Source: Dryas octopetala
Taxonomy: Eukaryota > Streptophyta > Magnoliopsida > Rosales > Rosaceae
DNA: 64,000 nt
Assembly (NCBI GenBank): GCA_963921425.1
Contig: OY992834.1
Span: forward strand, 18,737,923-18,801,922
Direction of reading: 5' to 3'
Every line of letters begins with the position of its first letter. Within the stretch, counting starts at the first letter, position 1. Below, piece by piece: positions 45,828-58,595 of the stretch. The translations under genes were made by a program, and so were the position numbers. The notes beneath the pieces were generated by a model that saw nothing but the letters and a program-made list of their open reading frames with translations, searched no databases and had not been told where the DNA came from.

Positions 45828-48800
45828 CTAAAAAGAAAAGGAAGAAAAATAATTCATGAGGCCGCGAGCCACTTCAACAAATATCCAAGCTGCAAAGAAA
45901 TTATCCAAGCTCGTGAAGCATCTCACAGCTTCTTGTGTGTCTGATTCTATAATGCATTGCCTGAGCCCTAGCTCTTTAGTTAGCTTTATTCCTTCAAGAA
46001 TAGCCCGTACCTCTGTGATGTGTGTCGTCCAGTTGCATTGATAAGGCATTGCCATTGCTACCAGAAAAATAGCATTATCATCGCGTGCAACCACCCCGAT
46101 GCCCTGAATATCACGACTGTAGGGGCAGCCCCATCTATGTTTATCTTCACCACGTTTGAAGAAAGGTTCCCAGAAAGTAGTAGGCCTCATTGGGGCGGGC
46201 TTGGGGCAAGTGTTTGCTGCGACAAACTCAAGGAGATAGTCATCTGTTTTGGAAAAAGGGAAGACCATGCAGAGTACAGTTAGATCATGCCACATAGACC
46301 ATGCCCCTACGCAGAACCACTCAAGCTCTAGGCCTATAGTTGTGTTGCATACTACAATAAATAGCTATGAGAAGAAGAGAGGACGCTAAAGGTGAACCGC
46401 CACACAGAGGAAGAAGGCATCCTAGCTAGAATTCTCTTGCCTTGTTGCATTCCCATAGAGAATGGACTATAGTTTCTACCTTCTTTTCACATCTAATACA
46501 CCCAAAGGACTGCCCAATATGCCATTTTCCCAAGGAAAATCGACAAGGAAGAATTTTATGCATGGCCTTCCAAATAAAGACCTTTATCTTTGATGGCATT
46601 TGCAGCCACCAGATCTTCTTCCAATATAGGTCAAGCCCACTGGGAGAGCTAGAGGAGTAGTCTTCCCCTAATTTGGCTTTCAAGAGGCTTGGAGCTAGCC
46701 ACTTCATAACCTGACCAGACAGTGTATAGCCCATATATTGTTGGTATAATGCCATGCTTGTTTGTCTGGGAGAGAGAGCTGACCTTGTGGGAGAGCAGGA
46801 ATAACTTGGGCTTTATGCAGGAAGAAAGCAAGTTTTATTAGGTCGACATCCCCAGCACTGGTGCTAGTTTTGAGATCAGCCACAACAGAATTGGGGTCCA
46901 AAATCATAGGTGAGGATACCATCAGAGTAGAGGGAATTGGCAACCCTCAATCATGGTACACAAAAATAGAGTGACCCTCCCCCACCCTCCAAATGAGCCC
47001 AACATCCAACACCTTTCTACCCCATAATAAACTTCGCCACATATAAGATGGTTTGGATCCAAGGGTGGTGTTTATGAAACAGGAGTCCTTGAAGTATTTA
47101 GCTTTTAGTACTTAACTCACAAGAAGTTTAGGAGCTCGGAGTATGCGCCAGCCTTGCTTAGCAAGGAGGGCTTGGTTGAAATAGCGAAGATCGTGAAAAC
47201 TAAGCCCCCTTTCTGTTTTTGGATTTCCTACCTTGGACCAGCTGAGCTAGTGTAAACATTTCTGCTTGCCATGCTTACCCCACCATAAATTTGCAATCAT
47301 GCTTTCTAATTCAAAGCACATACCATCGGGAATGCGGAAGCAGCTCATATGCATGGGCATGGCCAGAGCAACAGATTTTATAAGTATTTCTTTTCCAGCT
47401 ACAGATAATAGTTTTTCCTTCCACCCTTTGAGATGTTTAATTCCCCAACCGTTCTTTAGCCTCCTAGAAGATAATTCGTTTGTTTCGACTTGCAAGTGTG
47501 GGTAATCCCAGATATTTCTCATGGCATGAAACAACTGGGACCGAGAACACACCTTGGATGGTTTGACTTAAGGTTGGTCTATGTGTGGGTTGAATAAATT
47601 GATTTCTGACGCGCCGCTTGTTCATAGAAGCTAAAGATCATGGCCTTGAGATTGTGACAATCAACAATATGGGCATGCAGAAACAAGAGGCTATCATTGG
47701 AGACAAAAAATGGGAGATGGAGGGTCCTCCCCTCGAGGCCGCCACTCCTTTAATGGCGCCGCACTCCTCAATAATAATATGACGACTTGGAGTAAACACA
47801 GTTTGGTATTCAGAGGTGATGGCATGAAGCTTTTTCTTCAGTCGATTGATAATCATCTTAGCTATGAGCTTGTATGAAACGTTGCAGAGAGCAATAGGCC
47901 TATAGTCTTGCACGTACAAGTTCAGCATTCTGCTTCTTCAGCACTAAAGTAATGATTGTGCGGTTTAATTATGCAATACTTATGCCATTATTAAGTACAT
48001 CAAGACATAATCTAGCTATGTCCTTCCCAATAAAATTCCAAGACTTCTGATAAAATAATGTCGGCATTCCATCGGGCCCAGGTGCTTTGGTAGGGTGCAT
48101 CTGTTGCAAAGCAATATCCACCTCTAACTCCTTCCAAGGCATTAGCAGTCGGTGATTCATGTCGTTGGATACCTTGGTGCGAATGGCTTCAATGACTTCC
48201 TCAACACTGCTTCACATTTCAGAAGAAAAAAACTCTTTAAAATAATTGATGAAAGCTCCCTGTACTGCCTCCCTGGTTAAGTACCTCTCACTATCTGCCC
48301 CAATCACTTGGGAGACAAAATTGTTTTTCCCCCGATACGTCCATGCCATTGCCTAGTGCTACAATTCTGGACTGGGGCATCTATTTAAGTCCCACCTAGC
48401 TAACCAGTCAAACCTTCTTAGTGGAGAGACTAATAAAATTAAAGGTTAGGCCCAAAAGAAAAATTGTGAATGGAAGCAGGAAACCTATCATGGCATACCT
48501 CTCAATCCTATGGAAGTGGACCAAATTAAAGTGGAGGTTATGGTATTGAATCCAAAAGTTGGCAAACTTCAGCTTCATCTGGGATGGTGCTATACTACCC
48601 TTCGGTTCTTACAAGATTACCAACGCCTTGTTAAACGTCCATGGCACTTTCCTGATCACTTGCTCCTTATCCTCCGTAAAGGTGAAAATGAATAGTAAGA
48701 GCTTAGGTCCAAGATTATTTGCAGTTATTTGCCCCATCAGATTAGGTCTTATGAGAAGAATTGCTTCAACCTCATTCTCCGTAAGTGTCAAGGACTTAGG

Positions 48801-48960
48801 CAGGCTAGTCGTGATCTCCTTCATATGTGTGATCTTATTGGGTAGTTATAGGTTATGGCATCAAGTGGAAGAGAATGGTGCTCCAAATGTTGTTGTTGGA
48901 GTTGAAAAGCTCTAACCCTAGCCGCTACAATGAAGCTTGGCTTGGGTGCTAGGGTTGGAA
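45828..48960 (-). pseudogene. Decayed L1-type LINE (several frameshifts, endonuclease missing)
   Basis: Fragments in the expected - strand order. They are ORF1 DUF4283-like (LGPKLLLFIFTF, VPWTFNKALVIL at 48609-48824), the start of ORF2 RT (MHPTKAPGPDGMPTLFYQK at 47969-48160), RT (DYRPIALCNVSYKLIAKMI at 47638-47928), the RT thumb region (LKGWKEKLLSVAGKEILIKS at 47247-47552), zf-RVT (LPCRFSLGKWHIG, C..C at 46426-46755), and RNase H (GIGVVARDDNAIFLVA, IIESDTQEAV at 45828-46295). The endonuclease and parts of RT including the YADD region are lost. It is older than the LINE at 50603-56470. Confidence 0.85.
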
Positions 48961-50586
48961 AAAGACTCTTGCTTGAGAGGGGAATAGTTCATTTCCATAG
49001 CAGTTGACTATTCTAAAACTTGAAGCCAGATGGTGAGTATGGACTAAATTAGTTAAAAAAGTTTAATTAATTGGGTCAGCTGGGGATTGAGTTAAATTTC
49101 TTTCTCATTTTGGATTTTTAATGAAAGCACCTTTAAAAAAAAAACTGGGCAAGTTGCCACTATCTGACAGTGACAATTAGTAATAGTCATTTTTAGGCTA
49201 TAACACGGGTGGATGTGACTTCATAAACTTGAATAGTATTTTTTATGTTGATTTCATTAAATTTTGACATGTTTATGTAAGAAAAGGCATAAGTGATATA
49301 AAAAAGTATTATTTTTATATAGTTTCAAATAGTTATTGTTGCACAATAGCAATTATTGTCATTGACTGATAGTGGCAATTTTCGAGCGCTTGGTGAAAAT
49401 TGTAGAAAGCTCGGTATTGTTCACCAAGCGCTCAGTAGGTTCTGTGTTGTGCGCATTTCATTAAAGTGAACCGCACTGGAATTTTCTGTAGCAAGTGGGC
49501 TGTGTTATCAGCCTTATTTGTGAACTAGACTTAAGAAAAAAAACCCTATTAATTAAGAGTTAATTTAATTGTTAAATATCAAGTCAAATGGATAAAACTA
49601 ATTATCCATTTCTTCCACACGGTCGGCCATTGTAGGTGGGCTTTAGTTAGTCCACGTACAGGGCCTGTAAATAGACCTATGTGATGTAGTTCATAGCACA
49701 ATACAAGTCTCGGTAGGTTTCATTATGTGTTTTTTTATTTTCTTAGCCTAAGCTACATAGAGAAAGTTAGCTCCTTCTTCCAAGTTCATCTCTCAATACA
49801 TATCTAGCGTGGACTAATTACAAGTCACACACTTAAGTGGCTCAAAGAACCAACTGGTGGAAGGGAGCCAACTTTTGTAATTGATATATGTGCAAATTAT
49901 GCAATTTCGATTTTGTCTTTGGTATTCGCGGCATTTCTATATATTTGTATGAATTTCATGCAATTTTATATGCTATATCTATGTTTTTTTATGAACAATC
50001 ATCATTAGTATAATTGGTGATAGGATTATTAATGCAAAATGATGTAAATTTAGCCTTTTTCAGTATTGTTTACTAACCCTTTTTGTTTCAGAAGTTTTGC
50101 TGCCATATGTATGTATCTTCTACATATTTTAGGCAGCCAATATGACTAGGAATTCATGATAATTTTCTTGTAAATTTTTAAAATTTTTATAGTACTTGAA
50201 AAGGTGCCAAAACGCATAAACGGCTAGCGAGATGGTGTTGGAAGGTGGCCGAATTTGGTCAGCCGGCAGACATCAGCCTACACCATGTGTGGAGGAGCTA
50301 CGACACCTCTTGGAGAGGTGCGGTGGGGGTGGCTTGGGGATTTGACTCCTAGTCATCCTCCTTGATTTTGGGTAAGTTTAGGATAGCCATTATCCATCAA
50401 TTCTTTGAATTTTGGATTTGGTTTATCCCATCCCTATTTTTTTGTGCCATTATCCATCTATTTATTATTTAATTAATTTGATAATATAATATTATTAGTT
50501 AATTAAATATTAGGGCTGTTTTATTTTTGAAATTTAACACCCAAATTATTTAATTAATAATTAATTTGATAATAAGGATATTTGGA
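48961..50586. other. Gene-free stretch between the two LINEs
   Basis: No coding similarity. It holds a perfect 13-bp inverted repeat GAGCGCTTGGTGA / TCACCAAGCGCTC (49384-49396 and 49421-49433) and two copies of the TTGCCACTAT...GACAGTGACAA-type palindrome near 49155-49178 and 49354-49380, like those at 12-17 kb. Confidence 0.5.
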
Positions 50587-50602
50587 CTATTGGGCATAAC
50601 TG
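50587..50602. repeat. LINE target-site duplication, left copy
   Basis: CTATTGGGCATAACTG, repeated at 56471-56486. The following T-run makes the exact length 16-20 bp. Confidence 0.93.
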
Positions 50603-50696
50603 TTTTTTTTTTTTTTGAGAGAAGAAGGCTGTAATTTTTATTCAAGTTGCATCATTATGCAGAATTACAGCAAGCCAATTTGGCCAGTTATTAAGA

Positions 50697-53600
50697 CTAA
50701 TTAATAAGAGAGCCAACATGAGAGACAGCATACTTGGCAAGGTGATGTGCTGCATTGTTGCTGGTTCGTCGACAGTGGCAACAGGTTGTCGATGCGAAGC
50801 CCATTAAAAGGAGTTTGACATCCTCAATAAGGACCCCATCAGTTGCCAGGCAGCTAGAAGGTTCATTGATGCAGTTCACTGCATCAAGTGCATCCATTTC
50901 CAAAACAATATGGTGAAGACCAAGATCTGAAGCAAGTTGCAGCCCCATGATAGCCGCCATGAGTTTAGCTTCGCGTGGCGAATGGGTGCCAGGGATATGC
51001 TTGGAAGCAGCGAGAAGAGCCTCCCCACAGCTGTCCCAAACCACCACCCCCAGACCACACGCCCGAGTTCGTGTAGACACACCTGCATCCACATTGATCT
51101 TAAAAACACCCTCCGCAGGCTTCTGCCATTTTTCCATAGGTCTGTTCATCATGGGGCTCGGTTGGAGGCGAAGCCAAGCCTCTTTGTATTCAGTAGCAAA
51201 AGTAATCATGCGGGTATACTGATGCAATCCATCTCCAACCACGCCAGTATGCACAAAATCATTCCTCATATTCCAAACGCCCCAACAGATAAACGCAAAT
51301 TCCTCCTGCTCGGCTTTGGAGAGAACAAGTAGAATTGAGTGGAAAAAATCAGTGAAGGTTCCCTCCCTGTACCAGCGCACCAGCTCACCAAGAACAGAGC
51401 AGTGCCAAACATTTTTTGCAGCACTGCATCCCCAAACAGCATGAAGGACCGTCTCTGGTTTTTTCCAACACCGAGGACAGACAGGCCGAGGGATGATCTT
51501 GCGATTGAAGAGATTGACATTACATGGAAGGATTTCTTGGCAGCAGCGCCAGAGGAAGAGTTTGATCTTGCCCGGGATTCTCAAATTCCATAAAGTGCGC
51601 CAGAGTTGCTGATTGGGCCGATGAGAGGAGCAGCTGGGGAGGGTCGAAATGGTCGCCGAATTCATGGCAAGCCAGTACCCACTCTTAACGCTGTAAAGCC
51701 CATTTTTAGTATAATGCCAGATTTGTCGGTCAGGGTGATGCAAACTGCCAAGGGGAATACAAGCAATTATGTCGGCTTCCTCCATCGAAAAATAGTTGTA
51801 AAGCAGCTCATTGTTCCAGACACCTGACGGAGTGATGAGGTCGCTGACCAAACAGTCAGTGGGAAGGAGCCGTGGAGATTGCACCGAAAGAGTGACAGGT
51901 GTTGGAAGCCATTTGTCATGATATACCTTGATGTTGCACCCATTACCAACACGCCACCTGATGCCATCCTTTAACAGACCACGAGCCCAAATGAGAGACC
52001 TCCAAATAAGTGAGGGTCGCTGGCCAATGGTGGCATTCATAAAAGAGCCGTGAGGGAAATATCTGCTTCTCAAAACCCGGCTGGCCAGAGAATCAGGGGA
52101 GTGCACGAGACGCCAGCCCTGCTTGGCAATGAGGGCTTTATTAAAATGCTCAAAGTTTCAGAAGCCCAAACCCCCATCCAATTTGGAGGTGCACAATTTC
52201 TCCCATCGTAGCCAATGTATACCATTCCCCTTTACACCACTACTCCACCAAAACCGAAAGAACATCGCACGAATCTCCTTACAGACACCCTTAGGCATGC
52301 GAAAAACACTCATATAATAGGTAGGAATAGCCTGAACCACTGCCTTCAGTAAAACTTCCTTCCCCGCCTTAGAGAGAAACTTTTCTTTCCAGCCACTTAA
52401 TTTCCTCCAGATACGCTCCTTTACTGATTGGAAAATGATCTTTCGCTCTCGCCCCGCCACACTGGGGAGGCCAAGATATTTTTCATGACATTCCACTTTC
52501 GGCACCCCCAGAACCTGAGAGATAATAGTTGAAATTAAATGGTCAGTATTTTTGCTGAAACACACCGCTGATTTAGAGAAATTCACCAATTGGCCAGACA
52601 CTTCGGCATAGATATTGAGCATGGATTTTATCGCCCAGGCACTTCCTGGTGTGGCCTCAAGAAAGAGTAAGCTATCATCTGCATAGAATAAATGTGTCAG
52701 TTCTGGGGCATTGGGGGCAACTTTCACTCCTTTTATCATTCCCTGGCGGTCTGCATTATTAAGCAGGGTGGTAAAGCCTTCAGCGCACAAGAGGAAGAGA
52801 TATGGGGATAGAGGGCATCCCTGCCGTAGCCCCCTTTGAGGTAAAATATTCCCCAGCGGGGCACCCCGCCAAAGGACTGAGAAACTCACCGTTGTCAAGC
52901 AATCCATAATCAGAGAGATCCATTTTTCATGAAAACCCAGTTTTTCCATTAGCGCCCGTAAGAATTCCCATTCCACACGATCATACGCCTTAGCCATATC
53001 CAGCTTTAGGGCCATTTTCGGGGTGCCATCCGCAGGCAAGGTCTTAATTGCATGGGTCGTCTCAAAAGCCACAAGAACATTATCCAGAATCAGGCGCCCC
53101 GGAACAAAAGCACTTTGGTTTTCCGAAATGAGTTGGGGGAGGATCTGCTTCAGTCTATTGGCAAGAGTCTTGGCGACCAACTTATAAAGAACGGTGCATA
53201 GGCTGATAGGCCGAAAATCACCCACATTTTGAGGAAGAGCCACCTTCGGGATAAGGGCCAAGAGAGTGTGGTTGACACTGCGGACTCTCTCGTGCCCATT
53301 TAGAATTTTGAGACAGAAGTCCGCAACCTCATCACCTACAATTGACCAGTATTTTTGATAAAAAATCGCAGGCATCCCGTCAAAACCCGGGGCTTTGGTG
53401 GGGTACATTTGCTTCAATGCAGCTTCAATTTCCACACGAGTGAACGCCCGGATAAGATTGTTATTCTGTTCAGTCGTCACTTTGGGCTCCACTAAAGAAA
53501 GAATTCTGTCCATATCCACCCCACCGGTACTGGTGAATAAATCAGTAAAGAAATCACAGAAAAGAGCCCCCAGCTGAGCATTGTCGGTGACCCACACCTG

Positions 53601-54746
53601 TTGATTATTATACAAACCTGCAATATAATTTCGCTGCCCCCGCTCTTTTGCTGATTCATGGAAAAACCGTGAATTCCTATCCCCCTCCTGTAGCCATTTA
53701 ATGCGCGACCGTTGCTTCCAATAAATTTCATCGGTTTCAATTAGAGATTCAAGTTCTCGTGTGATCTCCTTTTTGCGAGAAGGATCTTGGTTGGGTTGAG
53801 GGAATTTCTTTAGTTGTTCAAGCTCAAGTTGTAGCCTTTTAATTTGTATCCGTCGCCCCCCATAGAGCCTCGAGCTCCATTTTTTAAGTTGTAACGCACA
53901 GTGATGCAGGCCTTGTGGCACCGAGCTGCTGCGTGGAAGAGAGAAATTCCAGGCATCACGGATGACCTCTTCACAGCCCTCCTCTAAACACCACTGCTGC
54001 TCAAAATGGAAGCGTCGGGGAGGAAGCCCCCTAGTCGAAGTGCACTGTGATTGCACCTCAACAAGAATAGGTAGATGATCGGAACCAGGAATCTGAAGAT
54101 GATGCTCCATAATATACTCAAAATAATTCCGGAAACTGGAGTTAACCACACAGCGATCAAGGCGTTCCCGAAGACAAAGTTCCCCATTCTGATATCGCTC
54201 CCAAGTGAATAAATCGCCAGCAACACTGACCTCTGATAAACCACACTCTAGGAGCACATCCCGGAAGGCCCCCATTTGCCCTGGGGGTCTCACCAAGCCA
54301 CCAATTTTTTCTGAGTCAGTCACAATTTCATTAAAATCCCCAAAAACCATCCAAGGACCCGTCCTCATCCCATGCAGTCGTCTCAGCAACTCCCACGAAT
54401 GATGTCTATGATTAGTCACCGGGTTCCCATAAAAGCCAGTGAGACGAAAAGTGGAGCCAGATGGTTGTTTAATAAACATGTCAATATGACCCACGGAATA
54501 AGACAGGAGGTTAAGATGCCAGCCATGCCGCCACAACATAATTAGACCACCACCCAGCCCCCGTCGTCCCACACGCATAGCACCTTTCAGTCCCAAAAAA
54601 ATTGGAAGCTTTTCCATTTGTAACTCCGTCATTTTTGTCTCCATTAAAAAAATGACGTCCGGCATATTAACTCTCAAGACGTGCTTGAGAGAGGCGAATG
54701 TTCGAGGATGCCGGAGACCTCGAACATTCCAGCTTAAGAGTTTCAT
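50697..54746 (-). pseudogene. LINE ORF2 (endonuclease-RT-RNase H) with one in-frame stop
   Basis: The frame runs 1350 codons with a single TGA at 52158-52160, codon 863. Both parts are in the same frame, so this is a nonsense change, not a frameshift. Domains: AP endonuclease about 1-225 (SWNVRGLRHP, METKM, SDHLPILVE); RT about 480-730 (FRPISLCTVLYKLVAK, KLDMAKAYDRVEW, RQGCPLSPYLF, FYADD near 687); zf-RVT about 1015-1100 (IWHYTKNGLYSVKSGYW, WNLRIPGKIKLFLWRC); RNase H about 1212-1335 (KINVDAGVSTRTRACGLGVV, VLEMDALDAV). The stop lies between RT and zf-RVT. ORF2 starts at an ATG that overlaps the ORF1 stop as ATGA. Confidence 0.93.
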
Positions 54747-56278
54747 TGCTTGTGGTGGGCCGGCTGTCCCGGTCCCACCACTTGGCTCCTAGGCGAGCCT
54801 GCTATAATTCCGGTATCAACAGACGGTTGGAGAGAGCGACCCTTCTTATGTGACCCCACTATCATGTCTCTTTCCCCATGCATATCTTTCCTTTTACCCC
54901 CCAAGACACTAGCCGCCTCATAATCCATAGAAGCTGGACTGGAATCATTCTTGTCTTTTCTTTGTCGGGGCCCAGGTTTGGCCTTAGAATGTTGCTTCCG
55001 AGGAGTCGCCCCATGCAAAGTGTCACGCATAAGATTCCCCAGGTCCTGAACTTGTACCTGGGAGGGCGAGTTCCGTGTCGCCAAGGCTTGTTGCGGTTCC
55101 TTAGAGGTGATAAGGGGTGCAAGGTTGAAAATATCTTTTTCCACACTCTGGGTTAAGCTCTCAGAGGTCTCAATTTGAGTTAACAACAACTCCGTGCCCA
55201 ACGACGTAGAAGAGCCCCCCTCTCTCTCCGTTCGTTTTCCCCCTGGTGGTGCCCCAATGAGGTCTACATCGACCATCGGACCTCTTACGTCCTCCTCCTC
55301 ATGTCGCATTTGCTTTCCCTCAGTTTTCTTCAAAGCGTCTATCCGTTTCAGCCGTGCAGCCTCTTCCTGCTGTCTCCTTTGTTCCCCAATAGCAGCAAGC
55401 TCCTCCCGAGACACACGGGTTTGTTGTGTCACTTTAAAAGCTGGTATAATGGATCCCTGGTTGCCAATCAATTGGACCGTGTGTTCTTCTCTTTCGTCCT
55501 CAGCCTCCTGCCCGTTGGCCTCGACAGGGCGATACTTTGTAAATGCTGGTTCCGCTTTCAGCCAACTCCCCCATTGCTTTCCGGGGTCGGCACGGTCAGA
55601 ATCCGTGGTACAATCACACTGTTTGAAATTGTGTCCAATCCTTCCACAAACATAACAGAAGATTGGAAGCCGTTCGTAGAGCAGTTGTATTTCAACCCTT
55701 TCCCCATCTTCCAGAGTTAGTCTTTTAATCCGAGGTAGTGGTTTCGTGGTGTCGAGTCGCACCCGAATACGAAGAAACTGCCCTACCAAGTGGTGCTCAT
55801 ATCCTCCCCCGACTTCCAGACACGTCCCCAGGCCATTCCCGATCAGCATCCCCACTTCCTCCGTCATATATAATAGTGGCACATTGTGTGCTTGAACCCA
55901 GAAATCGGCATGTATCAAAGCCATAGCATTCGGGGCAACTGTACCATTAGGTTCCTCCAAAACAACCAAAGCTTTGTCAAAAGTCCAAGGGGCTTGATTA
56001 ATGACCCGTTGCTTATCCCCCTCGGAAGAAAAGGTGAAGAGAAATAGGTTTGGTCCAAGGTCTTTTGCGGAAACATTCCTCATAGTGTCCCAGAGTTTCA
56101 GCATCGTGTTTTTGAAGGCAGGCCGATTGAAGCTCTTGGGTGTTAGGACCTTCGCCACCAAGCTCTTCCGGAGAACCTCTTTGTTAACTTCCGCCCCCAG
56201 CTTGCGAATCGGAATCTCCTCCTCTTCCCCTTCAACCAGAGTTAAACGTTTGGAGAAGGCAGACTCAATGGAATCCAT
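54743..56278 (-). CDS. LINE ORF1 protein (DUF4283 + CCHC zinc knuckle), 511 aa
   Basis: ORF1 proteins of plant L1 elements bind the element RNA in ribonucleoprotein particles. Residues about 60-110 match the DUF4283 domain (DLGPNLFLFTFSSEGDKQRV, APWTFDKALVVLE). A CCHC knuckle, CYVCGRIGHNFKQC, lies at about 206-219. The C-terminal half is charged and low in structure (RRQQEEAARLKRIDALKK). The ATG at 56278 is preferred; the open frame extends to a GTG at 56365. No lesion was seen. The TGA stop shares four bases with the ORF2 start. Confidence 0.9.
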   Translation of the reverse strand: MDSIESAFSKRLTLVEGEEEEIPIRKLGAEVNKEVLRKSLVAKVLTPKSFNRPAFKNTMLKLWDTMRNVSAKDLGPNLFLFTFSSEGDKQRVINQAPWTFDKALVVLEEPNGTVAPNAMALIHADFWVQAHNVPLLYMTEEVGMLIGNGLGTCLEVGGGYEHHLVGQFLRIRVRLDTTKPLPRIKRLTLEDGERVEIQLLYERLPIFCYVCGRIGHNFKQCDCTTDSDRADPGKQWGSWLKAEPAFTKYRPVEANGQEAEDEREEHTVQLIGNQGSIIPAFKVTQQTRVSREELAAIGEQRRQQEEAARLKRIDALKKTEGKQMRHEEEDVRGPMVDVDLIGAPPGGKRTEREGGSSTSLGTELLLTQIETSESLTQSVEKDIFNLAPLITSKEPQQALATRNSPSQVQVQDLGNLMRDTLHGATPRKQHSKAKPGPRQRKDKNDSSPASMDYEAASVLGGKRKDMHGERDMIVGSHKKGRSLQPSVDTGIIAGSPRSQVVGPGQPAHHKQ

Positions 56279-56470
56279 GGCACTGATCTCCCCGATGACC
56301 AAGAATAGGTTGGGTTCGGAACTTAACACTGAAAAGCCGCCGCCGGAGGGAACAAAAACTGGCACAAGGAGCCAGGAAACCCTAACGTGAAGTTAGGTTG
56401 GAAAAACTCCTACAAAAGCGGGAGGAGAGCCACACATTCTTAAGAAGGGTTATTACAATTGACACCAAAT

Positions 56471-56486
56471 CTATTGGGCATAACTG
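56471..56486. repeat. LINE target-site duplication, right copy
   Basis: CTATTGGGCATAACTG, matching 50587-50602, here followed by TTTT. Confidence 0.93.
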
Positions 56487-56490
56487 TTTT

Positions 56491-57239
56491 AAAAGATTAT
56501 TTTAAAAAACGTTAGCCCATTATCATGTGCCATCACTAAAAGGCCCAATGTATTAAATTAGATTTATTAAATGATTATGTGAGACATAATGAGTTGTACA
56601 CTAAATCGGGCCGTTAAGAAAGTAAAATGAATTGCAAGAGCAAAGGCGCTAAAATTGAATAAATAGTTTATTTGCATGCATGTATAATGAGACCGAAATA
56701 TAAAAGACTCTCTCATTAAAATATTAAGTTTGAAAAGTAAAAAGGATATTAAGAATGTCCTTATCGTGACCTTCCATCGTCATAGGCAATGAGGCTACCC
56801 TAATTATTTAGTTAGACTCCATATATGGCTAAATGTTTTTTTTAGTCTACTTGTTTATCACACATAAGATGTTGTAGGGTAGGAAGTCTTTGTGCACCTT
56901 TAACTATTATGTGGGGTCCATAAATATAGCTTATAACTGCTGGAATGTTGGGTTAAGCTTAACCTGGTAATCACATGAGATGTAAATGGACAAGAGTGGT
57001 TGTATCATTTCTTTTGGAAGCAGTCTTTAACTATTATGTGAGATTGCTTTAGGAGTAGTGAGTGTCCAATTCCCACTAGGAGTCTTGGAGGCTCTAGAAT
57101 TCCATTGTGGGTTGTGGAATTCCGAACAACTAGTGGGATGCACATCAGTATTTCAGTATGCCCCTATATTCTGATGGACGTATATGATAATGAATAAGTT
57201 ACTAATTATATTATTAATTCATTTTCGGTAGTGAGGAGC
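56491..57239. other. Intergenic DNA, possibly leader sequence of the Copia remnant
   Basis: No gene. The stretch just before the Copia coding remnant might include its old 5' LTR or leader, but no LTR ends could be identified. Confidence 0.4.
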
Positions 57240-58400
57240 TAGCATGTCTAAGCCACTCTCCAAGATATTAGGTAAGAACATTCTGACTAAGTACAACTTC
57301 TTGGATTGGTATCGAAACATAAGAATAGTTAACCTCCAAGAAGACCATCTATGTGCTGGATACCTCACCACCCATTAGGTCCCCTGATGAGGATGCTACT
57401 CCTGAAGACAGAGTTAATTATGTGAACCATGTTGAGGATGCTACCCCTTTAGGCACAGTGTTATATGCTGATATCTATAAACTATGAGCTTCGGTTCATG
57501 ACCATTAACTGAAGATGATACATCGCATTGAGCAGCTAGAAAAGCTGCTGTTGAAGTTGAGAAAGATCTTATTTCTGGCCTTTTATTGAAGTCTCTGTTT
57601 GAGTCATTTTCAAAATTTGTTGTGAATTACAATATGAACAAGATGGACGTCTCCATGACTGAACTTGTGAACATGTTGGTAACGACAAAGGAGCCAAGCT
57701 ACAGGAGAATTTGCTGGCAGTAGAGCAGTCTTCCAAGTCCAAGAAAGACAAGGGCAAATGTGCTGGCCTCAAGCACAAGGAGAATGTCCAAAAGAAGAAT
57801 AAAGAGCCGAAGGAAAGTGTTTCCATTGCGTTAAGGATGGCCACTGGAAGAGGAATTGCAAGGGTTACCTTGCATCCCGGCCTCAAGAAGGACAAGACTT
57901 TATAAGGTATGTCCAAGACTCTTGTCATAGAGTCCATTAATACTATTGATTCAAATTCTGCTTGGGTCATATATTATGGTGCTAGTTGTCATGTGTGTAA
58001 TACCATTTAGGGACTAGTAAGGACTAAGAGGCTCAGTAGAGGGGAGCTTGTTCTCAAGGTCGAAAATGGAGCCAAGGTTTCAATGCTAGATGTGGGGACG
58101 TATGCTATGAAGCTTCCAAATGGAGGATTCCTGGAGCTTCGGGATTGTTGCTATGTACCTAGTTGTACAGAACTTGATTTTTGTTTCTTACTTGCTTAAG
58201 AACAATTATTAAGTTTCTTTTGACAACGAGATTTGCACTTTTTATTATGATTTTAAAGTTGTTATGCGGTTAAGTTTAGTGATTACGTTCCCTGATATGC
58301 ATCCATGTATTTACTCTAGTGTCCCTATACTATGGCATGAGACTCACCATCTCCTCAAGTGAGAAAGCATTAGCATGTGCTAGTCTTATCAGAATGTTAA
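57240..58400 (+). pseudogene. Degenerate Copia gag-protease fragment
   Basis: Broken frames on the + strand give NFLDWYRN-type gag start (57295-57330), LISGLLLKSLFESFSKFVVNY near 57568, a lysine-rich stretch followed by a CFHC..GHW..NC-like knuckle (57815-57860), and AWVIYYGASCHVCNT (57960-58006) in place of a protease D-S-G-A motif, then LPNGGFLELRDCCYVPS near 58110. Many frameshifts and stops. No LTRs were found; it is unrelated in detail to the Copia remnant at 17-20 kb. Confidence 0.75.
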
Positions 58401-58595
58401 TGCTCAGTTAACATTCGATCCCTTCGTTAATCAGGAATGTTTAGGAATCTATTCATCAAGCAAACATGGGTCTCTATGTTCTACTCTTAGATTCCATAGA
58501 CTTATTTATTCATTTAGACATTGATCCTAAAGTTCTCAATGTAATGAATAATGCATATGTCCATTAATTAATGTGTTACCACCTTAATTGATATA

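Larger units (their letters stand above)
50603..56470 (-). mobile_element. Full-length L1-type LINE, about 5.87 kb
   Basis: The element reads leftwards from 56470 to a poly(A) tail (poly-T on the + strand at 50603-50616). A 16-20 bp target duplication flanks it (CTATTGGGCATAACTG at 50587 and 56471). A 5' leader of about 192 nt precedes ORF1; ORF1 and ORF2 overlap by four bases. Both ORFs are present from start to end with only one inactivating change seen. Confidence 0.95.

Noticed and set aside
52106-52160. Apparent frameshift between the two halves of LINE ORF2
   Set aside because: Both halves share the same frame; the break is one TGA codon. The downstream 'start' is a GTG within the continuing frame.
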